Source: Adiantum capillus-veneris
Taxonomy: Eukaryota > Streptophyta > Polypodiopsida > Polypodiales > Pteridaceae
NCBI GenBank assembly: GCA_014529385.2
Contig: CM043967.1
Location: 11,794,001 to 11,858,000 of the forward strand
Direction of reading: 5' to 3'
DNA length: 64,000 bases
Made by a program: the position numbers and the translations under genes. This document shows, in pieces, positions 33,651-45,076 of this stretch. Positions within the stretch are counted from its first letter, which is position 1. Every line of letters begins with the position of its first letter. Below the pieces are notes generated by a model. The model saw nothing but the letters and a program-made list of their open reading frames with translations. It was not told where the DNA came from and searched no databases.

Positions 33651-35285
33651 TCAGAGGATTGCTTCCAGGGGAGGAGCCCTGGAAGGAGTTTTGCTTCAGC
33701 GGCTTAGTGCTAGGTGCCCCAGGCTGGAGGCCCCTGGCGACCCTCGAGCAGATGGATCTTCACAGAGATGCGCAAAGTTGGCCCGAGCAGGAGACTGGAG
33801 GACCGTTTTGCTGTGAGTCTGCTCCGCTCCAAGGAGAGGCCTAGAGCAGCATCAACCTACTTGTACGGAGGAACGCCTGAGACAACCCCTTGTTTGGAAC
33901 CCCATGGTTAGCACTCAAAGAGGCCACTTGGTTGGTAGTAGCCCTCATGTTTCTTGGGGTCCCATGACAAAGGGTCCAGCATGCACTCTAGGTGACTGGC
34001 TACACTTCTCAGGCTTGTCAGAGGAGCTTCAGAGCATCCAGCTACAAGGCATGAGCGGGGTGCAAAGCATGTGTCAGGACATCAGAGAGGCACTACCAAC
34101 TGAGTGGCTCACACCTCTCGAGTCAGCAGCGCCCAGATGGATGGGGGCCTTCACGCAAGTAGAGGTTCTCATCGCAGTTCGGGCTTGCTCAGAGATTGTA
34201 CCCTCCTTGTTTTTGGAGCTACAGGGTGAGGGTCATTTACATCGAGTTTCAGTAGAGGCCCCACAGGTGGCAGAGTGCTGTTTTCAGAGGATCCGAGTTG
34301 TGGGCATCTTTCTCTGAAAGGACTTGTGTCATAGATCCTGACCCAGCAACTCTTGAGACTGGTCACTGGAGGTTGTGGGCTTGGGAGAGCTATCCACTGG
34401 CACGTGTATAGTGGGATCTTGGAGAGTAGTTTTGGAGGGACCCTTTGTCCTCAGCCGACCATCCAAGTATCCCTTTCTTTCAGTACACTGTTCGTCTAGG
34501 ACGTCACATACTGGCAACACAGAGAGAGGCTCGTCCTGCTGCAGCACTTCATTGGCAAGAGGAGGGTCTCACAGCTGAGTTCTTGTAAGCTTTTTGGGCG
34601 AGGTTGTGGGACTCCAGACAGCCGCAGCGAGTCACTTTGTTCCAATGGCTGGTTGCACATCGAGCTACCGCAGTTGGGAGTTGGCTTGTACATAGTGGTC
34701 TCTCGGCAGCATGCGCAGCTTGTGAGCATCCTGTGGAGAGTCAGCGTCATTGTCTTTGGGACTGTCCTTTGACACAGCAGTTTGGCTTCATGTCCTTCGA
34801 CTGATGCCAGCTCTTTCCTCAGCACGGCAGTACACTTGGGGGGTAGCTGTTGGTCCACTCTTACGGGCCCGGCACTTCAGTTTGAGCTATCCTCCACCAA
34901 CAAGATGATAATGATGCAGGGGGTCGACCTACACTCCAGCCTACTACAGAGCTTACTCCACAGGAGTGGCGCAGTGAGAGAGAGGTGTGTTGGGAGCTCA
35001 TATGTGGCCTGACACTCTGGTTCATCTAGCGGACCCGCTGCTTCCGCATCTTTGAGGCTCGCCCTGTACCACCAGTAGAGACAGTTCGAGATCTTTGGCT
35101 ACAATTGATCCATACTCTCAGAGGATACTTCAAGAGACTCCAGGGCAGCTTCGACCGCATGCGGGAGAGTAGAGAGGCTTTCCTCCGACTCTGGCACCCT
35201 GGGCCTTTCTTCACCATGGTCCAGGGTGTGCTCAACTGGCACTATTATCCACCTGTGTGGCTCTTCCCTCCTCCCATCTCCTGAT
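33650..35285 (+). pseudogene. LINE ORF2 C-terminus with zf-RVT-like region
   Basis: Frames at about 34580-34800 give WDSRQPQRVTLFQWLVAHRA, then GSWLVHSGLSAACAACEHPV and ESQRHCLWDCP. This Trp/His...Cys-x2-Cys...His...Cys pattern is typical of the zinc-binding RT-associated end of plant LINEs. The preceding 33650-34560 holds thumb and connection sequence in broken frames. Confidence 0.7.
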
Positions 35286-35440
35286 TTAGCCTCATTGTAC
35301 ATATGCTGTTTTTTAATTGGGAGAGTCTCCCCTTATGATTGCTGTAGACCTCTCCAGTAGAGGTGGTTGTAGCCCTATGGGCAGTTTCATCAACAAATAG
35401 AAGGATCTTTTTCTCGGAAAAACAAAAACCCTTGATACTC

Positions 35441-35481
35441 CTTTCGGTATTTCTATCCTAGGGAGTGGATCTGTGCTTCTG
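35441..35481 (-). repeat. Gypsy W 5' LTR, second piece
   Basis: Continues the LTR after the LINE with CTTTCGGTATTTCTATCC and ends at TCTG, where the X solo LTR inserted. The piece after that insertion starts TCTGCGCGTGCC at 46942. Confidence 0.6.
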
Positions 35482-36418
35482 TAGTCACGCGACACATCCA
35501 ACCCTATGTGTCCGTGGACAAGCTACAACACGACAAGGGTTCAATCAATCCAATCAATCTAGATTTAGAAGTGAGCTGGCACTTTTGTGAGTCTGTTCGC
35601 AGACCGTGCATGCCCAGTCACTTAAATTAGATGCATATCGTCCGGTTGCACACAGCATGATCATCAGCATTCCCATCAAAATTCATCAGAATCCATGAGG
35701 GGAATTTTCCAATGCATTAAACCTATTTTCCCTATTTTTGACATTTTTCACTTATTATTTTTAAGTGACTTTTGTTGGAAAGTAGGTAGGCAATTTTGCT
35801 AAGTTAATATAAAAGCAAACCAGAGTTAGCACTTTCTGGCAGAAGAGGCAGCAGGAGCACCTTGCTCAACAGGCAACTTCTCAGCAACACCAGCCCCCGC
35901 AACTACTCTGGCGTTTTCTCCACAAAAGACCTACCGTTTATGCATCAGATCAGCCTTGGCGATTTGTGCACAGCAGATCAGCCCCGGCGTCGTCAAGACA
36001 CAGCAGATCAGCCTAGCGTTTTCCATTTGCAGGACATCCGGCGATAGCAGAGCAGATTTTCAGCCCTAGCGTTTTTGCATCTACATCATAACCCAGCGTT
36101 TTGCAGATTCTCCGCGACGGAACCTCAAGAAACCCAAGCGTTTTCAGTTTTCAGCCTTTAGACATCGCAGATCAAGTCCACCTCGCAGACCTCACCTTCC
36201 CTCAACAGTTCCTCGCCGCACGGTCAGTTTCCGCAAGGTTTACAGTTTCAGCTCGGAAAACGCAGATTTCAGCATCTGCGTTTTCAGCGTGTCGTCGTTG
36301 CGTCGTCGTCGTCGACATCGTCACCGACATAGAGTCAAAATTCAGCAGATAAAGATTTGCAGATTTCAACCCTTAGCGTTTTCAGATTTCAGCTCGTCTC
36401 GTCGTCGTCAACATCGTC

Positions 36419-37972
36419 TGAAACCGGCCCGTAGGGCGGTAGACATTGGCTTTCACCCGAAATTCTTTACTTTAGACACACACACAGAGCACTTTGCAAA
36501 GGTAACCTGTGACGAGGATTAACACCTAAGTACACACGGGGCTCGGGAGCTAGAATGCTCCGAGCAGACACCGACAACCTGTAGGCCCCAAAATTGGCGC
36601 CCCTTTCGGTATTTCTTTATTCTTTCATAGAGGGAATAAAACCTGTGATCTCCTACAAGCTGCCCCGCACAATCTAGGCTAAGAAACACCTGTTCTGGCC
36701 CGATTTCGGCGACATAACTGTACTAGGACGCTTCACAGTCAGTATCCCCACGCAATAGGTGACTTTCCCGACGCATACGGACACCTTGCAAAACCTGGCG
36801 AGAATCTGCAGCACGCTGAATTCTCTGTTTTCTGCCCCGAAAATGCGCCAGTTCACCTGTACAGTGGTCCCCTTGCATCCCCGAACCTCCTGGGCGTATC
36901 AGGGTTCGTTTAGGGCCGAAACCCTAAACCTGCAAAAATACACAGCAGGCTGTAATTCCCTGTTTTGGGCTCCGTTTCGTGTGCCGGTCCAATCTGTAGC
37001 AAGACCTCGAGCTCCCGCACCTGTAGGGCTACTTGCCCTTTGAATCGGACGAGATTTCTGGTGTGAAACCTCTCCGAATTCACCTGTACCTGCGGGGGAT
37101 TAGCCGCTAGCTAATCCAATACCTGTGCAAGAGGCTCTTGCCTCGGCAATCGTGCATGAACCGATACTGTACATTGGTCAAATGAAAAGCCCACTAGTGG
37201 GGCATAACATACTGCTCGTAGGGGAGAGAGAGGGCAGTGCGTAGCGTGCAGGGCATCACTCCTGGCACCGCACTGTACATAAGAGGGAAAGGAAGCACTC
37301 CATAGCTCTTAACCTGTGACAGAGACTTGCAAATGAGCCTCCCTTCTCTAAATTCAGCGCCAACTCCTTGCATTGGAAAGTGCACAAAAATGTGACACTT
37401 GGTGCATTTACAAGCATTTTCCCGTTTCGGGTTCGCCGCTTAAAAATATCCTGACCGGTTGCCCAGTTGACTTCGCTGCAGAGTTGTAAAATGTTCCCCT
37501 AGTCATACCGAAGGTAATGACGCGAACACATTTCTCGGCCCAAAATAGCAATTCCCTAAATTTTAGGAGATGCTTCCGTTAGGCTCCCACTGGTCTTCTG
37601 ACCATCCATCCTCATTGGGACCATATCCAAAAATGCAATATGGCCCAACTATCGGATACTTTCTGTTGGCAGTCACACCTTGACTTTAGGCCTTTATTGA
37701 GTTCACTTCCTACTTGCTAAGTGCGACAGGGGGACCTATATGATCTTGCTCTGAGCCTAGACATCCTCTTACCATACGAATTCCAGTGCCGACCACTACC
37801 CATCTGCGGGTGAAACTACCGTTCACATTGGCCATACAATGTCCGACCGATTGCTACTTCAAGACGAGGGTCTCAAAAATAAAACAAAACCCATTGGAAA
37901 GAAACCAACAACTAAAGTTAGCAGTTGCCACGTCCCCGTGACATAGTTAACAGTTGCCATGTCCCCGTGACA
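36419..37972 (-). repeat. Gypsy G 3' LTR
   Basis: Starts TGAAACCGGCCCGTAGGG and ends CCCCGTGACA; 1554 bp. It contains the conserved CCTTTCGGTATTTCTTTA block at about 36601, a telo-box (AAACCCTAAACC) near 36920, and a doubled CAGTTGCCAYGTCCCCGTGA unit at its end. Confidence 0.93.
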
Positions 37973-37985
37973 TACCCCCCTCTTG
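37973..37985 (-). other. Gypsy G polypurine tract
   Basis: The minus strand reads AAGAGGGGGGTA directly before the LTR. The same tract adjoins the Gypsy Y 3' LTR at 51944. Confidence 0.75.
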
Positions 37986-38140
37986 AAATCGCAAACGTCC
38001 TCGATTGCATACCATAAATACACGCCACTGATGATCTGGTGCTAATAACACTCTTTTATCATCGCATGTATCCGCAACAAAGGTCATAACATATAGATAC
38101 AAATGACTTAATGAGGCCTTCATACTTTTGTCATTTCCAT

Positions 38141-38887
38141 CTATTACACTGAATTGATATGTACATTTGATGTACTAGCTCTATCATTACCCCTCCTTTG
38201 CACACGTTGGGTTGGGGCATAAGTAGGCTGTAACCCAAAGGCTTCAAGGTAAAGCTGCAATACATTTGGTGACTCTGACAATTCATGCTCTTCCATCCAC
38301 TTTTCATCCATAGGCGGATAGTTCTTGAACTTCACCAAATAGCGTCATGCAACTTGTCCTTTAACTTTTCTGTCCTTATGTGCCAAAACTTGCTCAGGTA
38401 CTAGGATCTCATCAAGTTCCTCAACTTCTGGCTGATCCTCATCTTGCATATCTTCTGGCACATCACCCACGAAGGGTCTTAGAAGACTCACGTGAAACGC
38501 ATTATGAATCTTCCACGCATCAGGCAATTTCAGCCTGTAAGCCACATCGCTGATCTTGTCAAGCACTTGAAAAGGCCTATAGTAACGCATGCTGAGCTTA
38601 GAAAACAACCGTTCCTAGCCCTTCATCTTCTTTAACCTTGCCTTTTCGAACCTTAACAGAACCCAATCACCAGGTGATAACAGCAATTCACGACGGTGAC
38701 GATCAGCAGCCTTTTTCTGCTTTGCCTGAGTCTTCTCCAAGGCAACTTTAATCTTCTTATACATCTCATCCATGTTCTCAACATATCGATCTACCTCAAA
38801 GATCTTGTCCTTTGTATGCAAAATGAGAGGAACCTTTTTGCCGCCTTCAACAATTTCAAAGGGTGCTCTGCCAGTAGATGAATGCAC
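38141..38887 (-). pseudogene. Gypsy G integrase C-terminus and chromodomain
   Basis: Minus-strand 38615-38887 reads HSSTGRAPFEIVEGGKKVPL then [20 protein letters not shown]. Then 38345-38608 reads [39 protein letters not shown]. Then 38144-38338 reads VKFKNYPPMDEKWMEEHEL, a chromodomain-like segment. Chromodomains steer integration to heterochromatin. A shift near 38612 and one near 38342 break the frame. Confidence 0.82.
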
Positions 38888-38912
38888 CGTATTATTGTAC
38901 GCATACTCAAGC

Positions 38913-40453
38913 TATAACCGGCCCGTACAACGTAGAGGGCGGTACTATTTCAATTACCTGTTAACTTTACACAGAGCACTGAGAAGGGAAGAGAACACAG
39001 TTGCGTCCAGCGACTAGAATGTCACTGCGCACACGAGACCGACACCCTGTAGGCCCCAAAGATTGGCGCCCCTTTCGGTATTTCTTTATTCAAATTAAGG
39101 TAGACAATCCGACCACTTAGCACAAGCTTTCACAAAGCTGTCCAAACCTGGCGAGGGCTGAAAACGCAGGTTTTTGACCGGATTTCGATAGCATAACGGC
39201 GCAAAAACCCTGTAGGTCAAAAACACCTGTCTAGGACGGATTCCCTCGATATCTGGAAGCTTTCTGGTGAGCTGTCACAGAAATTCAGCGGGCTGTAATT
39301 CTCTGTTTTTCACTGCCGGGAGCCCAAAAGCCTATACACGCATCCCAAGGCTCTCACGAGGCTCCCCCGATGTTCCCTTGCAGTTTAGGTGCGAAACCCT
39401 AAACCTGCAGAAAAACACAGCAGGCTGTAATTACCTGTTTCGGATCGTTTTTAGCGGAGCGAACACGCCTACGCGTGTCCCAAGGGCTCCCGCACGCAAT
39501 GGGACAGTTCCCCTGTGAATTGGACGAGTTTTCACGCGAACAAACTCTCCAAACTCGCTATCTTTCGTGATGGAATTGTGCGTACCTGTGGGGGATTAGC
39601 AATTAGCTAATCCGGTTCCTGTTCAGAAGGCTCTTGCCTTGGCAAACGCGCATAAACCCCCAGAACTATACATAGGTCAAATGAGAAGCCCACTAGTGGG
39701 GCATAACATACTGTACCTAGGGGAGAAAGAGAGCAGTATGTAGCGTGCGGGGCATCACTCCCGTCACCATACTGTGCATAGAGGGCAAGGTAAGCATTCC
39801 ATAGCTTCTATACCTGCTACAATCCACCTGAGGCTGAAAATGGCGTCCCCTTTGTTGATATGCAGCTCGTTTTTGCCTCCCAGAGTGGCAGAATCGCTCA
39901 CAGGCTGACACGTCGCCCAGTTTCCGAGTTTGGGCTTTCCCTGCTAATAATATCTCAATTGGTGCGTCAGTTGACTTGGCAGCAGAGCAATAAAATGTTC
40001 CCCTTGTCATTCCAGAGCTAATGACGCGAACACATTTTCCGGTCAAAAATAGCAGTTCCCTAAATTTTAGGAGATGCTTCCATGGCGTCCCTATCGGTCT
40101 CCTGACCATCATTGAAGACTACCATTTGACCAACATCTACAATGTGGGTTAATTTACTGGCCCCTTTCAACTTATAAAGTTGCAGTGACTTGACGAGTGG
40201 CCCAAATTCCAGTTTGGCGCACACGAGCTTCCATACTCATCAGAATTCAGTGATAACTGGCTCGCGCAGTCCCTGTCTGACCGACCTAGATCCCCGATGT
40301 GAGAAACCCATTTGGCTACAGCCATTTCACACTGGCCATGCAATGTCCACTTGCACCTTTTCAAGGGTTTTGGGACAAACAAGTAAAAATAAAATAAATA
40401 TATCTAATACTTATTTACGGAAGGCAAAAGGAAAAATACACCTCCTGGTGACA
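38913..40453 (-). mobile_element. Solo LTR inserted in the Gypsy G integrase
   Basis: A 1541-bp segment related to, but clearly diverged from, the G LTRs (TATAACCGGCCCGTAC start, TGGTGACA end), flanked by the perfect pentamer CAAGC (38908-38912 and 40454-40458). The integrase reading WEQYLPML (right) continues as EYAYNNTVHSS (left) when it is removed. It carries the conserved CCTTTCGGTATTTCTTTA block (about 39070) and a telo-box (about 39392). It arose from a related element followed by LTR-LTR recombination. Confidence 0.9.
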
Positions 40454-41969
40454 CAAGCATAGGCAAATACTGTTCCCACTTGCCCTTATTATCTGACACA
40501 TAGCATTTCAGCAGATCTAAGACAGTAGAATTAGCCTCTTCTGACTGTCCATCAGTTTGTGGATGAAACGAAGACGAAAACTTGAGCGTAGTGCCCATGT
40601 TCTCAAACAATCCTCTCCAGAACAAACTGGTCATGCGAGGATCACGATAACTCATAATCGATTGTGGCACACCATGGTACTTAAACACATTGTACATGAA
40701 CAAGCGTGCCATCTGATCAGATTTTATCTTCTTCCTAACAGGGATAAGAGGGGCCTGCTTGCTGAACCTGCAGATAATGGTCCATATACCGTCACTCCCT
40801 GTTGGCGTCCTTGGAAGATCAAAGATTAAGTCCATAGCAATGCTTTCCCATGGCTTATCCGGAATCGGCAGTGGTTGTAACAACCCTGGTGCCTTTTGCC
40901 TGTCAAACTTGACCTTTTGGCAAACTATGCATACTCGCACAAAGGCATCCACATCTCTCCTCAAGGTAGGCCAATAGAAGAATGTCTCTATTGCTTTAAC
41001 TGTTGCATCAATGCCACAATGCCCTGCATATGGTGGGACATGACTCTCTTCCATGACCTTATCTCGCAATGGCCTAGTGACACAAAGTCTGCCATGCATC
41101 ATCATAAAACTATCTCTGAGGAGGTAGTGCTCGTAATGTTGCCCCTCTTGTAACTGTTCAAAGATCCTTGCAAAATCTTCATCGGCAGTATACGGTTCCT
41201 TCATGTCATCTAACTCATGATGATAAGGAATTGACACAGCTGAAATTTGTGGCTTTCTTGATAACGCATCAGCCACAACATTCTTCTTACCTTCCACATG
41301 CATAATCTGGAAGTGGAACATGGAAAGAATGTTTGCCCATCGCATATGCTTTTCGGATAACTTTGACTGTGTCAAGAAGTATCGCAAGGTTTGATGATCT
41401 GTTTGGACAACAAAATCAGCACCTAGGAGGTAGTGCTTCCAGCTAGAAAGCGCATGAATCACGGCCAAGAGCTCTTTCGCATAGACTTGCATAGTCCTCT
41501 CTGGCCCTTGCAAAATTCGGCTTTCATAAGCTACTACCCGTCTCTCTTGCATTAGCACTGCTCCGATGTTACAGCCACACGCGTCACACTGGACCACAAA
41601 TGACTTCCTGAGATCTGGCAAAACAATAACTGGAATTGAAGTCAACTTTTCCTTTAAGAAACTAAAAGCTGAAATCTCTTTTTGGGTCCATCTGAAAGTG
41701 ACCTCTTTCTTTTGCAAAGCGTGAAGAGGCGATGCTCTCTCTGCAAAATTTCTGATAAACCTTCTATAGTAGGAACACAATCCCAAGAAGCTTCTGACAT
41801 CGTGCACAGTCTTCAAGTCTGGCCATGTCTTGATAGCTTCGATCTTTGCGGGATCCATTCTAACACCATCCTTTGAGACAATGTGGCCAAGAAAGTGGAT
41901 CTCTTCAAGGAAGAATTCACTTTTCTTAGGATAGACAAGTAACCTGTGACTGCGTAGCTCTTCGAACAC
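40454..41969 (-). pseudogene. Gypsy G RNase H and integrase
   Basis: A long minus-strand frame. RT end: YPKKSEFFLEEIHFLGHIVS, DVRSFLGLCSYYRRFI. RNase H: VVQCDACGCNIGAVLMQ, VYAKELLAVIHAL, FVVQTDHQTLRYFL. Integrase: HCGIDATVKAIETFFYW, VRVCIVCQKVKFDR (HHCC), then IAMDLIFDLP, SYRDPRMTSLFW and HPQTDGQSEEANSTVLD (D, D, E). Catalytic residues are present. The frame is interrupted on the left by the solo LTR and on the right by a shift near 41960. Confidence 0.9.
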
Positions 41970-43198
41970 AATGGTAAAGTGACGCCTATGCTCCTTTCAT
42001 TCTTCGAATACACTATCATGTCATCGAAGAACGTTCCAACAAACTGTTGATGCGAGCAGAAAATCCGGTCCATCATTTTGTTGAACGTGGCAGAAGCACT
42101 TGTTAGCCCAAACGATATCACTAGAAACTCATAAAGACCAAATGTCGTTCTGAACGCAGTCTTGTGCACATCCTCTGGCCTTATACGAATCTGATGGTAC
42201 CCACTCTTAAGGTCTATCCTGCTAAAACTTGCAACACCCGCTAAACGATCCAGAATATCATCAATTCTAGGAATAGGGAACCTATTCTTGATGGTATTCT
42301 TATTCAACGCACGGTAATCAATACACATGCGCCATGAGCCATCCTTCTTCTGCACTAGGAGCACTGGGGAGCAAAAGGGTGAAGAACTAGACTGAATCAG
42401 CCCCTTCTCTAATAACTTCTCAACCTGGCCCATAATCTCTTTCTGCTTCGCCACACTAACCCTATAGGGAGGTCTATTTAGTGGGCTACACCCTGGCACC
42501 AAATCTATCCGATGGTCCTCAGGTCTCTCTGGCGGCATTTGCGACGGTAATGAATCAGAAAAACAATCACTAAACTTTTGCAAAAATGCTGACCTTTCTT
42601 TATCTAACACTGATAAATTTGACGCATCACTATCTGAGACATCACATGCAAAAATCAAGTACACAGAAAGATGATTCTGTATTACAGAAGTGATTGCAAA
42701 AGCAAATACAATAGGGACTGACTCTCCTTTAAGCTTTACATCCAAGATGTGAGTTTTGCCCCTATGCTGTACAGTGATCTTTTTGTTGTAGGCATCCAAG
42801 ACTCCATGCACTCGGAACATCCACGGGATCCCCAACAAGGCGTCACAACCTTCCAACGGCATGATGTAAAACTCTTGAGTGTCCACATACGACTCAATAT
42901 GCAGACGCAGTTTTCCAATGATGGTAGTAACACACTCTGGGTGGCCAGGACATGCCAACCCTGCCTCTGGTGTGTACCCCATCTCTTCAGCTCTGATGCC
43001 CAGCTTCATAGCTAACTCTGGTGAGATAAAGTTGGCTTTGGCACCTGGATCAAAGAAGATGAGTGCCGTCTGATCCCTAACTTTACCCCATGGCACCTGA
43101 TCAAAGAAGATGAGTGCCGTCTGATCCCTAACTTTACCCCATGCCCTGCATAAATCACTGGCATCTGTGCTGGGCTTGTCACCCACCATGTCTGGCAC
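41813..43198 (-). pseudogene. Gypsy G protease and reverse transcriptase
   Basis: A 461-codon frame. Protease entry FFDPGAKANFISPELA has Pro where Ser/Thr is usual in the active site. A 54-bp duplication repeats WGKVRDQTALIFFD just before it. After ILDVKLKGESVPI comes RT: RPPYRVSVAKQKEIMGQVEK, KKDGSWRMCIDYRALNKNTI, FSRIDLKSGYHQIRI, TAFRTTFGLYEFLVISFGLT, MMDRIF and the catalytic VGTFFDDMIVYSKNE. A shift near 41970 ends the frame. Confidence 0.9.
43021..43142. repeat. 54-bp tandem duplication in the Gypsy G protease
   Basis: The block GATCAAAGAAGATGAGTGCC through CTAACTTTACCCCATG occurs twice, about 43049-43087 and about 43102-43141, with nearly perfect identity. It duplicates the sequence that includes the first residues of the protease active site. 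Confidence 0.85.
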
Positions 43199-43248
43199 TA
43201 AACCTGCCGTGGGTTTAGGCTTCTTGCCTTTCTAGTCTTCTTTATCCT

Positions 43249-44994
43249 CTAAGTCAGCTGGTCTTTTCCTTTGTGGACAAAGGAAAAGACCAGCCTGGTT
43301 ACTTTTCCTTTGTGGACAAAGGAAAAGTAACCAGGCTGCTCGCATATAAAGCATTTGTTCTCAGCCATTAGGACCTTCTTTTCCTCGAGCGACTTGCGCA
43401 CAAAAGGCTTCCTTTTCTGTTTCTTTGCCTGCGCTCCAGAAGTCCCGGCTGAATCCTTGTCTTTGGTGGCCTTTTCTGACCCCTGTGACGCATCAGTAGC
43501 CGTTTTCACAAAGGGCTTCTTCGCTGAATTTTTATTTTGCTACCCTCCTTTGTCACTCCTCGGAAATCCACTGTCCTCTCCTTTCAACAAGGCAAGACCA
43601 GTGTTCGCAACTTCCATAAGCTGAATGAGGGTAGCCACTCTGTTCTTTGTACAGTAATCGCGAAGCCCTTTAGGCAGCCCACAACAATACTTCTCTATCT
43701 GCTCTATCAATGGCATAAATCTGTAGGAGGTCACTGAGAGTAACGCTTTACAAAACCTCCTATACTCGAGCAAGCTCTTGCACAAAGCTGAAGTAAGCTG
43801 GTGCCAATCTGTCATGACGTCGGCTTCAAATTCATTTGACAGCCAAGCAGATGCAAACATTTGCTTGAAGTAAACCCAAGTGGCAGGTGCCAGTCGTTGC
43901 ATTAACAATATCGTCCACCATGTAAGCGCATTGTCCTTTAAGAAAGTGATAGCCTTCCTGACCTTCCAGGCCTCTGTAAAATTCCCTCCCGCATAAGCTG
44001 TATCAAACTGCTGGAGGAAAGTGAGGGCCTTTGTCTTATCCTCGAAACCACTGAAGGTACTGAACTTTACCGCTGCACCACCTTCTTTGTAATCCTTCGG
44101 CTTCTCTAGTGCCCCCAAGTTGTCATACGGAATGGTCTGCAACATGGGCACTGTAGTAGGCATGATCAGCACATCTTGGCCATTCACATTTTGCGTCAGA
44201 GGTGCGATATCTGGCTGCTGTCCAGAAAAACCAGTCATGCCAAAATGACCGTGTGGCACCCCAAACTGGCCCTGGTTGCAGTGGAAACCTTGCTGCATGC
44301 CGATACTACCATACATGGGGTTTGGCATGATCCCTTGCATACCCCCGAACACTATTCCTGGCATGTACGGCTGACTTCCAGGCGCATAACCAGCCATACT
44401 TTGGAACATTGATCCACCCCCGAAATACCCAGGATGTATCGTGGGTGGTGGAAAAACTGAGTGCATAGCCTGGTATCCAACTCCCTGTCCATTCAAGACA
44501 GCATGCTGGCTTTGAAAGGTGGCGGGCTGAACTGGCATAACCTGTGGAATAGGCGTTCTAGCCACTTGTTCAAGCACGGGAGGAACCTGCTTTGGATCCC
44601 CCGACTCCGCAACATGCGAGTGTTCCCTTTCCGCTTGCGCCACATGAAGTACCTGGGCTTGAGCATCAACAAGCTCTGTACGCGGCATAAGTTGCCTATT
44701 TTGCTGTTGCACTGGTGGCGCTTGCAAGAACTCCATAAACCTTGGATTCTGCACGAGCTGCGAAAAGACATTCACCGCGGCAACTAACTGAGTCTTGAAC
44801 GCATCATCCTCAAGTTGCCCAGTCATAGACCCCTGTACTACTGGAGGGACATTCACGTTGACAGGAGGTACAGACTGACGTGGCTGTGAGCTCTCGCCAA
44901 TCTCAAAAACCATAGGAATCACCTGCCTGTCCTTTGAAGAGGAACCCTCTTCCATAATGCCCTTCCCCTTGTCGGCCATAGTGTAATCCCGCAT
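43249..44994 (-). pseudogene. Gypsy G Gag
   Basis: An open frame runs from ATG at 44979 (MADKGKGIMEEGSSSKDRQ; an upstream in-frame ATG lies at 44994) to about 43543. It has a Gln/Pro/Met-rich N-terminal region, then capsid (GALEKPKDYKEGGAAVKFST, LTFLQQFDTAYAGGNF, NALTWWTILLMQ, LPKGLRDYCTKNRVATLIQL). A knuckle region at 43249-43509 (KCFICEQPG...) is disrupted by a hairpin duplication. The N-terminal part is intact. Confidence 0.88.
43257..43338. repeat. Two adjacent perfect hairpins sharing one core
   Basis: 43257-43294 folds with arms GCTGGTCTTTTCCTTTG around TGGA. 43291-43338 folds with arms CAGCCTGGTTACTTTTCC... around the same CCTTTGTGGACAAAGG core. The pair replaces the last part of a zinc knuckle in Gypsy G gag. 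The structure fits a template-switch (quasi-palindrome) event; see the finding. Confidence 0.9.
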
Positions 44995-45059
44995 TCCTGC
45001 ACTCTGTGTCTTTTCCCAAAACAATCCAGGCTCACTCTTTAAGGAAAAAGTGATTGATG

Positions 45060-45076
45060 TCCCAGCGATGGAACCA
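45060..45076 (-). other. Gypsy G primer binding site, tRNA not assigned
   Basis: The minus strand reads TGGTTCCATCGCTGGGA directly against the 5' LTR with no spacer. It has the required TGG start but is not the iMet or Asp site. I could not assign the tRNA from memory. Confidence 0.6.

Larger units (their letters stand above)
28956..35424 (+). mobile_element. LINE (L1-like with DUF4283 ORF1), full-length, mutated
   Basis: A 6.5 kb plus-strand non-LTR element flanked by a perfect 16-bp duplication, AAAACCCTTGATACTC, at 28940-28955 and 35425-35440. Order: ORF1 (DUF4283-like domain, one CCHC knuckle, proline-rich tail, extra domain), then ORF2 (APE endonuclease, RT, zf-RVT-like C-terminus), ending in a short A-rich tail. 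It is clearly more GC-rich than its surroundings. Premature stops and shifts occur throughout ORF2, and the RT catalytic box is changed. Confidence 0.92.
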
